DNA of 64,000 bases from positions 40,253 to 104,252 of the forward strand of contig NZ_MPPI01000011.1 in NCBI RefSeq assembly GCF_001895925.1, written 5' to 3'. The position numbers and the translations under genes were made by a program. The first letter of the stretch is position 1. Each line of letters begins with the position of its first letter. Positions 34,814-43,602 of this stretch are shown here, piece by piece. Source of the DNA: Phormidesmis priestleyi ULC007 (GTDB lineage Bacteria; Cyanobacteriota; Cyanobacteriia; Leptolyngbyales; Leptolyngbyaceae). The notes beneath the pieces were generated by a model, which was not told where the DNA came from, made no database searches, and worked only from the letters and a program-made list of their open reading frames with translations.

Positions 34814-35425
34814 TTAGCTTGCCGCCGTTAGAATCTGTTCAGCCGTGATTTGAAGTTCTGGAAAGATGACAGAGAGAATGCGATCGCTTCCTCTAAATCG
34901 ACTCACCTGATATTCACCATCAATCAAACCGTAAACTGAAACGGTCGGAACTTTGGGAGAACCAATATATCGAGTGGCTCCAAGTGCTTTGAAATCGACA
35001 ATCCAATACTCAGCAATCCCAAATTCTTCGTAGTCAGTCAGTTTGTGTCCATAGTCATCTCGCCAATTTGTGCTGACAACTTCAACGACTAACTGGGCAG
35101 ATTCTCTTCTCGTAATCGTTGAGGCTTTTTCCCAAAGTGGCTCGGCTGCTAACGCGGCTCGATCGAGCACAACGACATCAGGTTTATAGGCAGTGTTGGG
35201 AGTGTTGGGCTTGATAGTGCAAGTTCTGGGCAGAAAATAGGTTAACTGTTGGCGGCGAATCTCAAGATTCATCTCAGCCACCAAATAAGCAACTACTTCT
35301 TCATGACTACCCGTTGGATTCACTTCGACCATTTCTCCGTTAATCAGTTCATAAATTCCGCCATTGTCTGGATATTGTTCCAGAAAATCTTCAAAGGTCA
35401 GAGGTTTGGGAATCGCTTGAACCAT
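34814..35425 (-). CDS. Uma2 family (DUF820) putative endonuclease
   Basis: 203 residues from the ATG at 35425, which has GGAG about 6 bases upstream; a TTG at 35455 is in frame and would overlap mutM by 13 bp. It carries the PD-(D/E)XK-type pattern: YKPDVVVLD, LVVEVVSTN and a following Lys in HKLTDYEEFGIAEYWIVD. Uma2 genes are greatly expanded in cyanobacteria; their biological role is unclear and they may derive from transposon-associated restriction folds. The 3' end is partly duplicated at 32984-33062. Confidence 0.9.
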   Translation of the reverse strand: MVQAIPKPLTFEDFLEQYPDNGGIYELINGEMVEVNPTGSHEEVVAYLVAEMNLEIRRQQLTYFLPRTCTIKPNTPNTAYKPDVVVLDRAALAAEPLWEKASTITRRESAQLVVEVVSTNWRDDYGHKLTDYEEFGIAEYWIVDFKALGATRYIGSPKVPTVSVYGLIDGEYQVSRFRGSDRILSVIFPELQITAEQILTAAS

Positions 35426-35442
35426 CGAACTCTCCGCTTTTT

Positions 35443-36273
35443 CTAGCGTTGACAATTAGGACAGAAATGGGACGATCGTCCCGCTAATTTTAATCGCTGA
35501 ATGATAGTCTCACACGTCCGGCAGGCTTCTCCATCACGGGCGTAAACCCAAGCAATGTTGCCATAGTTGCCATTTACACCCGACACGTCTCGAAAGTCGC
35601 TAAAGGTGGTGCCTCTGGCGTTGATACTATCTTGCAAAACGCGAACGACGCTTGATCGCAGCCGTTTAATCTTCGCTGGACTCAACTCTGCACACAGCGT
35701 CTCAGGACGAATGCCACTGAGAAAGAGAGCTTCATCGGCGTAAATATTGCCCACACCTGCCACCAACATCTGATCTAACAAAGCAGTTTTAATCGGACGG
35801 CGACGATTTTTAAGCTGTTGAACAAAATAGTCGTCTGAAAAGTCTGCCGAAAAGGGTTCGGGGCCAAGTTTTTGCAGCCCGGTGATGATGGTTTTAGGAT
35901 CGCGATCGCGCGGCACCCACCACATTTGTCCAAATGTGCGCTGATCGACAAAACGCAACTCGCGATCGTCGCCAAAAAACAATCGAACTCGTGTGTGTTT
36001 ATGAAGCGGTTCGGTTTGATCGAGCCACAAGAGTTGTCCTGTCATTCTTAAATGAACGCCTAGCCAGCCGTCACTCAACTCCGCCAGCAGATATTTTCCG
36101 TAGCGGTGCCATTGAGCGATCGCGGTGCCATCCAGTCCGGTTAAAAAGTCGATCGAGGAAGTTGGATAGGCAACGGTGCGATCGAGCAACACATCGCCGC
36201 CCCGAATCGGTTGATTTAAGGTGACTTGATTTAACCCCAATCGGACGGTTTCAACTTCAGGAAGTTCTGGCAC
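35443..36273 (-). CDS. mutM: Formamidopyrimidine-DNA glycosylase
   Basis: 276 residues starting at a GTG (36271-36273). The second residue is the catalytic Pro of PELPEVETVRLGL, so this start is firm. It removes oxidised purines such as 8-oxoG and nicks the strand. The helix-two-turn-helix (QMLVAGVGNIYADEALF) and the C-terminal zinc finger (CRTCETIIQRLKLAGRSSHF, then CPNC) are complete. Its start codon directly follows the T-tract of a hairpin downstream of psaE, so expression may depend on read-through. The following Uma2 gene is close. Confidence 0.97.
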   Translation of the reverse strand: MPELPEVETVRLGLNQVTLNQPIRGGDVLLDRTVAYPTSSIDFLTGLDGTAIAQWHRYGKYLLAELSDGWLGVHLRMTGQLLWLDQTEPLHKHTRVRLFFGDDRELRFVDQRTFGQMWWVPRDRDPKTIITGLQKLGPEPFSADFSDDYFVQQLKNRRRPIKTALLDQMLVAGVGNIYADEALFLSGIRPETLCAELSPAKIKRLRSSVVRVLQDSINARGTTFSDFRDVSGVNGNYGNIAWVYARDGEACRTCETIIQRLKLAGRSSHFCPNCQR

Positions 36274-36337
36274 AAAAAAACCTTAGACATTGAACAATGA
36301 ATGCAACCGCGCACCCATCATTATTAGTCTAAGGTTT
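36274..36337 (-). terminator. Intrinsic terminator of psaE abutting the mutM start
   Basis: AAACCTTAGAC and GTCTAAGGTTT make a perfect 11-bp stem with a 38-base loop, followed on the minus strand by seven T. The T-tract ends exactly at the GTG of mutM, and the stem's AAGG is also placed as its SD. It can act as terminator or attenuator between psaE and mutM. Confidence 0.75.
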
Positions 36338-36372
36338 AACGATTAGAGTTTGCTGTTTAAGTGCCTAAAGCC

Positions 36373-36732
36373 CTAGCGAGCTTCGGTTCCTTGGTTAGCA
36401 TCTCCTTCTACTACGGTGCTGCCACCTGGGATTTCGGGTGAGTCAGACTGCCTGCCTGAGACTCCGCTTCCGGTTTTGCGAGAGATCGGGTCGATCGGGG
36501 TTTGCTTTCCACCCGGCATGGTTGCCGAGGGCTTTTTACTGGGCGCTGCAACCTCAACCAACTCACTGGTTGCAAAGTTGTTGGTATTTACCCCAGAGTA
36601 AGCAACTTTTTCAAACCGGACGATCACAGGATATTTAATACCACTTTGATCGATGGAGGCGACGGTGCCCACATCTTGAAACCAATAGGATTCTTTGCGA
36701 AGAACGCGAACTTTAGAACCACGCTGAACCAT
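36373..36732 (-). CDS. psaE: Photosystem I reaction centre subunit IV, C-terminally extended
   Basis: 119 residues from the ATG at 36732 ([17 protein letters not shown]); another ATG two codons upstream is also possible. Residues 1-63 are a complete PsaE SH3-like barrel ([20 protein letters not shown], then [11 protein letters not shown]). PsaE sits on the stromal side of PSI and supports ferredoxin docking and cyclic flow. Most PsaE proteins end near residue 65-75; here about 50 further residues follow ([20 protein letters not shown], then [17 protein letters not shown]). They are Pro/Ser/Gly-rich and probably disordered. Confidence 0.95.
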   Translation of the reverse strand: MVQRGSKVRVLRKESYWFQDVGTVASIDQSGIKYPVIVRFEKVAYSGVNTNNFATSELVEVAAPSKKPSATMPGGKQTPIDPISRKTGSGVSGRQSDSPEIPGGSTVVEGDANQGTEAR

Positions 36733-36861
36733 GAGCATTCTTTCCTTTTTCTATCAAACTTGAACTCATAAAGCCTAGTGCCTCTCACTCTACTACGGAG
36801 TTGAAACGCTTCTCTCGAAAGACGAACGGGTTGAAACAATCTGCAACAATCTAGAGAAAAA

Positions 36862-38100
36862 TTAATTCCCGTAAGTTCTGCCACGCCACTGAGTCGGGGT
36901 TTGAGTAGACGAGAGGAAAATTCGCAAAACGGCGATCGGGTCGGCGATCGGAGAGAGCCAAAACACCCAGGCAGATTTAGCTTGCGACCGATCATAAGAT
37001 GCCGCGATCGCCCCATTCAACGCGATTCGCATCGCCACTAAAAAGCCATTCAATCCCAAAGCTGCGATCGCGGGAAGTGTAGTGTTTCCGCGCCCGACAA
37101 GCAGGGCTGAAAGCATCAACATCGGCAAAGGCAACCCCTGCACGCAGAGCAAAAGCCATAAATCGCCCCAGATTTGACCTGGCGATGCGGCATCTTTGAG
37201 ATCCAGCGATCGTCCCCATTCTTTCCAGGTTTCTGCCATGCCTTCATACATTCGCACCTTGAGAATCTTGGCTCCATCCATAAAGCCGACTCTGGCACCT
37301 TGGGCGGCTGCAAATCGGGCCAGGGTGACATCATCACAAAACGATCCGCGAGCGCTCGTATAGCCGCCTAGCTGAACGAGGAGCGATCGGCGGCAAAAAA
37401 AGCATTGACCATTTGCCATCACCCGTTCAGGAGGGCTATTTTTTTCGCCCGCGGCTCCAAATCGGTAGACCAGCGTCATTAGCAAGGCAGGTTGCAGCCA
37501 AAGCTCTCCCGGCTGCTTGAGAATGAATTGCGGTGATAGCGAGATCAGATCGTAGTTTTCTGAATAAACTGTTTCGATCAAGCTAGCGACCAAACCGGGA
37601 TGGGGTTGTGTATCGGCATCGATTCCTAAGATCCATTCGCTGTGATCGGAGCTTGCCAAAAATCCTGAATGCAACGCCCAAGGGCGGCCAACCCAACCTG
37701 ACGGGAGCGGGTCATCATTCATTAGCCGAAACCGAGGATCGCGCTCTTGAGCGGTTTTAACCAGATCGGCGGTTCCGTCTTGAGAGTGACTATCGACCAC
37801 GATGATTTCTCGAACTTCGTAGCTTTGCCGAGTTAGCCCTTCTAAGCAGGGTTTAATTCGCTCTGCCTCATTTAAGGTGGGTACGACAACACTAACCACC
37901 CCGAATGAGTCTGGAGCCGCCGATCGAGGTTCGAGGGGAGGGTGACGAGTCGGGCCTTTAAGCAACCGTGAAAGCAAAATCGCTACGGCTGGCAACTGCA
38001 TCAGCAACACGCCTAGAAAGCCCACGTCTTGTTGATAAAACTCGTCTTGAGTGCTAACGAATCCTAAACTGTTCAGCCCTAATTGCAGCAAACTCGTCAA
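36862..38100 (-). CDS. cruG: Carotenoid 2'-O-glycosyltransferase CruG (family 2)
   Basis: 412 residues from a TTG at 38100 with only a weak SD, so the start is uncertain. A family-2 glycosyltransferase domain (VVVPTLNEAERI, IIVVDSHSQDGT, DADTQPHP) is flanked by membrane helices at both ends. In Synechococcus PCC 7002, CruG glycosylates the 2'-hydroxyl of myxol-type carotenoids after CruF hydroxylates the psi end. The cruF homologue lies 33 bp upstream on the same strand, which strongly supports the name. HpnB-like glycosyltransferases share the architecture and are the main alternative. Confidence 0.85.
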   Translation of the reverse strand: MTSLLQLGLNSLGFVSTQDEFYQQDVGFLGVLLMQLPAVAILLSRLLKGPTRHPPLEPRSAAPDSFGVVSVVVPTLNEAERIKPCLEGLTRQSYEVREIIVVDSHSQDGTADLVKTAQERDPRFRLMNDDPLPSGWVGRPWALHSGFLASSDHSEWILGIDADTQPHPGLVASLIETVYSENYDLISLSPQFILKQPGELWLQPALLMTLVYRFGAAGEKNSPPERVMANGQCFFCRRSLLVQLGGYTSARGSFCDDVTLARFAAAQGARVGFMDGAKILKVRMYEGMAETWKEWGRSLDLKDAASPGQIWGDLWLLLCVQGLPLPMLMLSALLVGRGNTTLPAIAALGLNGFLVAMRIALNGAIAASYDRSQAKSAWVFWLSPIADPIAVLRIFLSSTQTPTQWRGRTYGN

Positions 38101-38133
38101 TCTTCTAACCTTTTACGATGGGGGAACCGCGAT

Positions 38134-39069
38134 TTACTTTTCAGAAACGCCAACCGGGACAGCCGGAGACTCATTTTCTAAGTCTCTAGCTTGTAAAACG
38201 GTTTTTAACTGAGCCACAGTTGCGGTGGGCTTGGCGATCCACCAAAGCACGATCGCCGGAACGACTCCTAACACTGCACTCAGCGCTGTAGGAATCCAAA
38301 ATCGAGCATCTAACTGAGCCACGGTGATCACGGCTCCGAAGGCAAAGTTAATCAAATAAACTGCTAGAGGCACGGTAAGTTGGGCACGGCTGAGATTTAA
38401 AGGCGCTTTTCCCCAGAATAGAGATGCCACCGACATAAAGACTACGCCTGTGCCAAACCAGCCTGATAAGTTGCGGTAGGGCATCCCAAAAAAGGCACCT
38501 AGCTGCTTAAACTCCCAGAATGGGTAGGAAGTTTGACTCATGGCAGGGTCAAGGACAAAATCCCAAGCGGTGAGCATTAGAGAACCGACGGCGATCGCCC
38601 CAATCAGACGCGCCCAAACGGGTAACCTGACGCTTTCTAACCCGGCTCTCGCCAACACATAGCACGCCATTCCTAAATAAAACCACGATAGCGGAATGGT
38701 AAAGGGCACCAACCCCGCGATTTTATAGCCCAATCCACTCAAATAGCCATACTCACCAAAGGGAAACCCAGTACTGGTTCCCAAAAGTTCGCTGCCGAGC
38801 GAAAGCACGATCGCCGGAATCATAAACGTCAGCCAGCGCTGCAAACCCAGCACTCGGTAGGCGTAAGCTGCGATCGTCAGCGCCCCCAGCAAGATATAGA
38901 CGACCCCACCGCCTGACATACTCAAACCGAAGGCCGACTGACCAAACGCTGGCAGTGCCAAAATAAAATCAGGGTTGGGCAGCACCAACAATAACCCTGC
39001 CAGCCCAAATGCCAATGCTACTGTGTGACCAGTTAGGCAGAAGCGCTCAATAGCGATCAGTTGCTTCAT
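38134..39069 (-). CDS. cruF: Carotenoid 1',2'-hydratase-type protein CruF
   Basis: 311 residues with about eight transmembrane helices, DUF422 type. Typical conserved parts are GSELLGTSTGFPFGEYGYL and TAWDFVLDPAMS. CruF adds water at the psi end of gamma-carotene to give a 1'-hydroxyl group during myxoxanthophyll synthesis. The ATG at 39069 has AGGAG about 8 bases upstream. It precedes cruG in an apparent two-gene operon. The 370 bp upstream contain the promoter and a short palindromic repeat. Confidence 0.9.
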   Translation of the reverse strand: MKQLIAIERFCLTGHTVALAFGLAGLLLVLPNPDFILALPAFGQSAFGLSMSGGGVVYILLGALTIAAYAYRVLGLQRWLTFMIPAIVLSLGSELLGTSTGFPFGEYGYLSGLGYKIAGLVPFTIPLSWFYLGMACYVLARAGLESVRLPVWARLIGAIAVGSLMLTAWDFVLDPAMSQTSYPFWEFKQLGAFFGMPYRNLSGWFGTGVVFMSVASLFWGKAPLNLSRAQLTVPLAVYLINFAFGAVITVAQLDARFWIPTALSAVLGVVPAIVLWWIAKPTATVAQLKTVLQARDLENESPAVPVGVSEK

Positions 39070-39439
39070 AAGGACTCCTCAGAAAATGTGGCACTTAAAA
39101 TGCCTGCTATAAGTTTACAAATCTTTAATCAAAAACTCGCAATTGGTTACTGCTTTTCTCACATTTCTGGGAAAGAAGTTAAGCGGCGCGATCGTCAGAG
39201 AAGTTAGAGACGCATTCTGTCATGAAGCGATCGATAAAGTAAATCCGCTAGTGCTTTATCAAAGCTAGTAGGGACGTTTAATCGGATGCTCCTACAGATA
39301 GCAGCCCTTCAATTTAACCTTGATAGCTCAGTCTTTGCGGGGTCTGATTTCTGATCGCTTGATATTGCTGCTAAGATCCGCTAGATATTCCTCACTGTTG
39401 CCGTTTGGAATCATACTCCTCACACTGATTATTTGCTGA
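39070..39439. other. Divergent intergenic region between cruF and the permease gene
   Basis: 370 bp. It contains a 28-base palindromic repeat at 39268 and otherwise nothing I can assign. No clear Zur-type palindrome was seen before the permease. Confidence 0.4.
39268..39295. repeat. 28-base palindromic repeat related to 18404-18431
   Basis: It starts GTAGGGACGTTTAATC and ends GATGCTCCTAC. Same length and first 11 bases as the icd-downstream palindrome, but with more mismatches between arms. It lies in a promoter region here, not a 3' end. Confidence 0.5.
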
Positions 39440-40450
39440 ATGACTCAACTGAACAGTGCGTTCACCCTCTTTTTTAGTTTGTTGGTGGAGGCAATTCCCT
39501 TCCTATTGTTAGGGGTTTTGTTCTCTGGACTGCTGCAATTTTTTGTGGATGAGCGGCGGCTGCTGGCAATTTTGCCCAAAAATCCTTTACTAGGGGCGTT
39601 TGCCGGAAGCTGTATCGGTTTTTTGTTTCCGGTGTGCGAATGTGGAAATGTGCCCGTTGCGCGACGGATGCTGATGCAAGGGGCACCAATTTCGGTGGCG
39701 ATCGGGTTTCTTCTTGCCGCTCCGACGATTAACCCGATCGTGATTTGGGCAACCTGGACAGCCTTTCGAGACCAGCCAGAAATTGTGTTTTTGCGAGTGG
39801 GCTTTTCGCTGGCGATCGCGACGATTATTGGCTTTATTTTCAGCGCCCAAGCTGATTTGCGCCCTTTCCTTCAGTCTGGAGTCGCTTCGGCTCTGACCCT
39901 GAAACAAAGTCAACCTTCTGACTTAAATCAGTCTCCGCTGCTGCAATCGGGCACTTATTTTTTGGGGCAATCGGCTAAACCATTAATTACCGATCCGTCT
40001 GAACTGCAAGCGGCAATGATGGCATCGGTGTCTAAGCCCAAGAGCTTTCGTCTCAGACTACTGTTAGAAAACACGGTGCAAGAGATGCGCGAACTGGGAG
40101 GGGTGCTGATTTTAGGCAGTGCGATCGCCGCTCTGGTGCAAGTCTTTGTGCCTCGCGATATCATTCTCAGCTTGGGTCAAAGTCCGGTCACGTCGATTTT
40201 GGCAATGATGCTGTTGGCAGGGGTTGTCTCGATTTGTTCAACCGTAGATTCGTTTTTTGCGCTCTCGTTTGCCTCGACTTTTACAAGCGGCTCTCTCGTC
40301 GCATTTTTGGTGTTTGGCCCGATGATTGACCTCAAAGGCGTGGGTCTGATGCTATCGATCTTCAAGCCGAGAGCCATTTTCTATCTGTTTGCTTTGGCGG
40401 CTCAGTTGACTTTTGCGTTGACGCTATTTCTCAATTTATATATCAGTTGA
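39440..40450 (+). CDS. YcgR-type permease (UPF0718/DUF318)
   Basis: 336 residues with about eight to ten hydrophobic helices in two halves separated by a loop (roughly residues 150-200). The conserved motif FPVCECGNVPVARRM in the first half carries the family's Cys pair, and ISGVCSTVDSFFALSF-like text recurs in the second (here SICSTVDSFFALSF). Family members are associated with metal or metalloid handling; some relatives export organoarsenicals, while the YcgR/YcgQ pair is linked to other metals. The partner gene begins 6 bp downstream. Confidence 0.88.
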   Translation: MTQLNSAFTLFFSLLVEAIPFLLLGVLFSGLLQFFVDERRLLAILPKNPLLGAFAGSCIGFLFPVCECGNVPVARRMLMQGAPISVAIGFLLAAPTINPIVIWATWTAFRDQPEIVFLRVGFSLAIATIIGFIFSAQADLRPFLQSGVASALTLKQSQPSDLNQSPLLQSGTYFLGQSAKPLITDPSELQAAMMASVSKPKSFRLRLLLENTVQEMRELGGVLILGSAIAALVQVFVPRDIILSLGQSPVTSILAMMLLAGVVSICSTVDSFFALSFASTFTSGSLVAFLVFGPMIDLKGVGLMLSIFKPRAIFYLFALAAQLTFALTLFLNLYIS

Positions 40451-40456
40451 TTAGCC

Positions 40457-41218
40457 ATGACTCGTAACGTTATTCGATCGCTTTTGCCCTGGCTTGACGT
40501 GGTAGCGATCGCCGCTTGGGGCGTTTTGCTGCTGAACTATTGGCTGTCTGAGAAGCTCTTTTTGCTGATTCACCCTAACTATATTGGGTTGACGGTGGCA
40601 GCAGGCGTTTTGCTGCTGATCGTGAGTGGGTTAAAAGGGCTACTTTTGCTGCGATCGAGTCGAAGCCGTCAAACTTTTGCACCGATGCAGCACATGACGC
40701 TGTTTCCGCCAGGGTTTGGGAGTTTGCTGATGTTAGCAGTCGCGATCGCGGGGTTGTTAATTACGCCGCGTGCGTTTGCGAGTCAGACCGCGCTCGATCG
40801 CGGAGTCACTGACACCATCACGCTGACGCGGGTGAAACCGCAATCGTTTCGGGCTTCGACTCGGACCGAAGATAAAACCATGATTGATTGGATTCGCACC
40901 CTTCAGGTCTACCCCGAACCAGATGCTTACACGGGGCAAAAGGTAAAAGTTCAGGGATTTGTGGTCTACCCGCCCAAGTTGTCAGAGCAATATTTGTTGC
41001 TGACTCGGTTTGTGATTACGTGCTGCGCGGCGGATGCTTACCCCGTGAGTTTGCCAGTGAAATTGACGACGGGCGATCGTAAGTCTTATCTGCCAGACAG
41101 TTGGCTAGAAATTGAAGGGCAAATGCTGACTGAAACCTTGGATGGCAAACGTCAATTAACCATTCAAGCAAAGACTTTAAAGACAATTCCAGAGCCGAAG
41201 AACCCTTATAACTACTAA
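40457..41218 (+). CDS. YcgQ-type putative permease subunit (TIGR03943/DUF1980)
   Basis: 253 residues. Four hydrophobic segments lie in the first 115 residues. The soluble C-terminal domain carries VQGFVVYPPKLSEQYLLLTR and the double-Cys motif VITCCAADAYPV. This subunit is nearly always next to a YcgR-type permease, as here with a 6 bp gap, so the two almost certainly function together. The substrate is unknown; the Cys residues suggest a soft metal. Confidence 0.87.
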   Translation: MTRNVIRSLLPWLDVVAIAAWGVLLLNYWLSEKLFLLIHPNYIGLTVAAGVLLLIVSGLKGLLLLRSSRSRQTFAPMQHMTLFPPGFGSLLMLAVAIAGLLITPRAFASQTALDRGVTDTITLTRVKPQSFRASTRTEDKTMIDWIRTLQVYPEPDAYTGQKVKVQGFVVYPPKLSEQYLLLTRFVITCCAADAYPVSLPVKLTTGDRKSYLPDSWLEIEGQMLTETLDGKRQLTIQAKTLKTIPEPKNPYNY

Positions 41219-41786
41219 GAATTGCAAATTAAATTCTGTAGGGCATTGCAGATGCAACTTAAGGTAGAGGCACCTTTGATTTAAAGGGTTAGAGATTGTC
41301 GCGATCGAGCTTTCAAGATTTCTTCTTCAAGCATCGCAAACTAACTTGAATCGATTGAAAGATAACTTAACCGATCGCGCCTTCAATTTCAGCCTTCTAA
41401 TCACTAAACTCCTTAGTCAGCCTTGATTTTGAATTCTGAGAAGTTGGGGAAAACAGATTAAGATTAATTAAATTCTTGTAGAAATGTGAAGGATTTCAGC
41501 ATTGTCTTAATAGTTATAGGCTGAGTTTTGATTGCTAAAAAAAAGCTGAAAAAGCTTCTATGCATAGGATAGAGGCTTTTCTATAGAGTAATGAAAGAAG
41601 AGAGCATTCAGCTTCGATAGAATCTCTTAAGATTAGAAATCAGGAGCCAAAAATGTAAACTTTAATGAAGATGCATTCACTCCTCCGATTGCTTTCTCTA
41701 TACTAAATTTCACGCAGCGATTCGCGGGGATCGCTATAAAGTTTTTCAAAACTATCAATAAACCCTTAACTCTGGGAGAGAGAATC
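41219..41786. other. 568 bp AT-rich intergenic region
   Basis: No ORF of note. One hairpin (41550-41580) could terminate the permease operon. The last 30 bp contain GGGAGAGAG, the ribosome binding region for the next gene. Confidence 0.45.
41550..41585 (+). terminator. Possible intrinsic terminator
   Basis: AAAAGCTTCTAT and ATAGAGGCTTTT pair with one G-T pair and a loop of 7. The tail is short (CTAT after TTTT). About 330 bp after the YcgQ-type stop. It would also read on the minus strand with a TTTTT tail. Confidence 0.5.
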
Positions 41787-42161
41787 ATGGCACTGGTTCA
41801 AAGTCAGCCTTTTAAGAACCTCTATTTCGTAGTCGCCCTCAAAAGCTTTTTGATCTGGACTTTTACTCTCACAGTTTGCATGATTGTGGTTGGTTTTCCA
41901 GCACTTGTTTTAGTGGTTTCGGTTGGCGCTTTAGTGGCAGTTACATTACATGCCATCATGCCATTTAGTGCCGTTTTATTGATCGCAGTTGGGCTAATTG
42001 GCATTCATGCGATCGGCATTATGCTGGCTGCTGCATTCATGACTGCTAATGGAATCCACCCCCAAGAGGTTGAGTGGTTGCGATGGCTCAATGGTCAAGC
42101 AGACCCCTTACATACATCAGTTTATGCGGCTTGCCCACTCACTTGTGAAATCGATCCTTAG
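41787..42161 (+). CDS. Hypothetical small membrane protein
   Basis: 124 residues. Three hydrophobic stretches (FLIWTFTLTVCMIVVGFPAL, then VVSVGALVAVTLHAIM and VLLIAVGLIGIHAIGIMLAA) are followed by a short hydrophilic end with two Cys (YAACPLTCEIDP). GGGAGAG lies 8-10 bases before the ATG. A strong terminator follows, so it is probably a single-gene transcript. No family recognised. Confidence 0.65.
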   Translation: MALVQSQPFKNLYFVVALKSFLIWTFTLTVCMIVVGFPALVLVVSVGALVAVTLHAIMPFSAVLLIAVGLIGIHAIGIMLAAAFMTANGIHPQEVEWLRWLNGQADPLHTSVYAACPLTCEIDP

Positions 42162-42171
42162 ACTTAAAATC

Positions 42172-42205
42172 AGCAGACTAAAAACGCAAAACGTCTGCTT
42201 TTTTA
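42172..42205 (+). terminator. Intrinsic terminator after the small membrane protein
   Basis: AGCAGAC and GTCTGCT form a 7-bp stem, extended by A/T pairs, followed by T6. It lies 10 bp after the stop codon. Confidence 0.85.
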
Positions 42206-42254
42206 TAAGCGCACTTTGAAAGTTTCTTGAGTCATCGGTGAAACAGTCCTACCT

Positions 42255-42277
42255 AACCAGCTTCGGCTGGTTTTTTT
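42255..42277 (+). terminator. Second, tandem intrinsic terminator
   Basis: AACCAGC-TTCG-GCTGGTT with a stable tetraloop and T7, only 50 bp after the first terminator. Tandem terminators imply strong insulation of wecB from upstream transcription. Confidence 0.88.
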
Positions 42278-42484
42278 GTGAATTAATTTAATTTATTTGT
42301 TGAGTTTGGGATTCACTCAACTTTCAAAAAATGCTAAATAGCAACTACGATAAGGAAGATATTTTCCTGATAGCGCAATTGGTGAACGATCCGACTGGTT
42401 GAGACAAGTTTCAGAAAGCTTGAATAGCACGGCTTATGGCTTAATTAGAAGCTGGTTTCTCTGTTCTATGACTCAAAAAATCTT

Positions 42485-43600
42485 ATGCTGAAGTTTCCTA
42501 TTCCCATTTGCATTATCGTCGGCACTCGCCCCGAAGCGATTAAAATGGCTCCGGTGATTCAGGCGTTTCAACGATCGTCACTGTTTGACACTCAAGTTGT
42601 TTTGACAGGTCAGCATCGCGAAATGGTGGATCAGGTGATGCACTTGTTTGACCTCACGCCCAATCACGATCTGGCAATCATGCAGCCCAAGCAAACCTTG
42701 ACCGATATCACCTGCTGGGCAATGCGGGGTTTAGAAGAATTGTTTCAAAAAATTCAGCCTAAGATAGTGCTGGTGCAGGGAGACACGACCACCGCATTGG
42801 CAGCCGCGATCGCAGCTTTTTATCAAAAGATTCCCGTTGGGCACGTCGAAGCAGGTTTGCGAACCGAAGATCTCTTTAACCCCTATCCTGAAGAAGCTAA
42901 TCGGCGGCTGATCTCGCAGGTGACTCAGCTTCACTTTGCGCCTACCTCGGTTTCGGTGGAGCATTTGCAGCGATCGGGTGTTTTGGGCGAAATCCATCAA
43001 ACGGGCAACACGGTGATTGATGCCTTGCTCAAAGTGGCAGAACGTCAGCCCACCTGCGAGATTCCAGGGCTTGATTGGAGTCAACATCGCACAATTTTGG
43101 CGACGGTGCATCGCCGAGAAAACTGGGGCGAACCGCTCGAAGACATTGCTCAAGGTTTTCTAGAGGTGTTGACTAAATTTGAAGACACCGCGCTGCTGTT
43201 GCCTTTGCACCGAAATCCTACTGTGCGTGACCCATTAACTGCCATTTTAGGGAGCCATCCGCGAGTTTTTCTCACAGAGCCGCTCGACTACACAGAATTA
43301 GTAGGCGCGATGCAGCGCTGTTATTTGCTGATGACCGATTCAGGCGGCATTCAAGAAGAAGCGCCAAGCTTGGGCAAACCTGTTCTCGTGCTGCGCGAAA
43401 CCACCGAGCGCCCCGAAGCCGTCACAGCCGGAACCGCCAAACTCGTCGGCACTGACCCCGCCAACATTCTCAAAGAAGCCTCAAACCTGTTGAGCAACCC
43501 AGCCGCCTATCAGGCGATGGCAAACGCGATCAGCCCATTTGGTGATGGCTATGCTGCCGATCGCATCGTGCAGCTTGTCGAAGATTATCTGCAAAAGTGA
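42485..43600 (+). CDS. wecB: UDP-N-acetylglucosamine 2-epimerase (non-hydrolysing)
   Basis: 371 residues, full length. It interconverts UDP-GlcNAc and UDP-ManNAc, feeding surface polysaccharide synthesis. Characteristic stretches: VGTRPEAIKMAPVI at the N-terminus, LVQGDTTTALAAAIAAF, VGHVEAGLRT, and MTDSGGIQEEAPSLGKPVLV near the C-terminus. Its own promoter must lie after the tandem terminators. A glycosyltransferase follows about 460 bp downstream on the same strand, past a minus-strand small gene. Confidence 0.95.
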   Translation: MLKFPIPICIIVGTRPEAIKMAPVIQAFQRSSLFDTQVVLTGQHREMVDQVMHLFDLTPNHDLAIMQPKQTLTDITCWAMRGLEELFQKIQPKIVLVQGDTTTALAAAIAAFYQKIPVGHVEAGLRTEDLFNPYPEEANRRLISQVTQLHFAPTSVSVEHLQRSGVLGEIHQTGNTVIDALLKVAERQPTCEIPGLDWSQHRTILATVHRRENWGEPLEDIAQGFLEVLTKFEDTALLLPLHRNPTVRDPLTAILGSHPRVFLTEPLDYTELVGAMQRCYLLMTDSGGIQEEAPSLGKPVLVLRETTERPEAVTAGTAKLVGTDPANILKEASNLLSNPAAYQAMANAISPFGDGYAADRIVQLVEDYLQK

Positions 43601-43602
43601 TC

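Noticed and set aside
39416-39426. ACTCCTCACAC, another Yfr1-like core
   Set aside because: It is 14 bases before the permease ATG with no terminator hairpin, so it is part of an mRNA leader.
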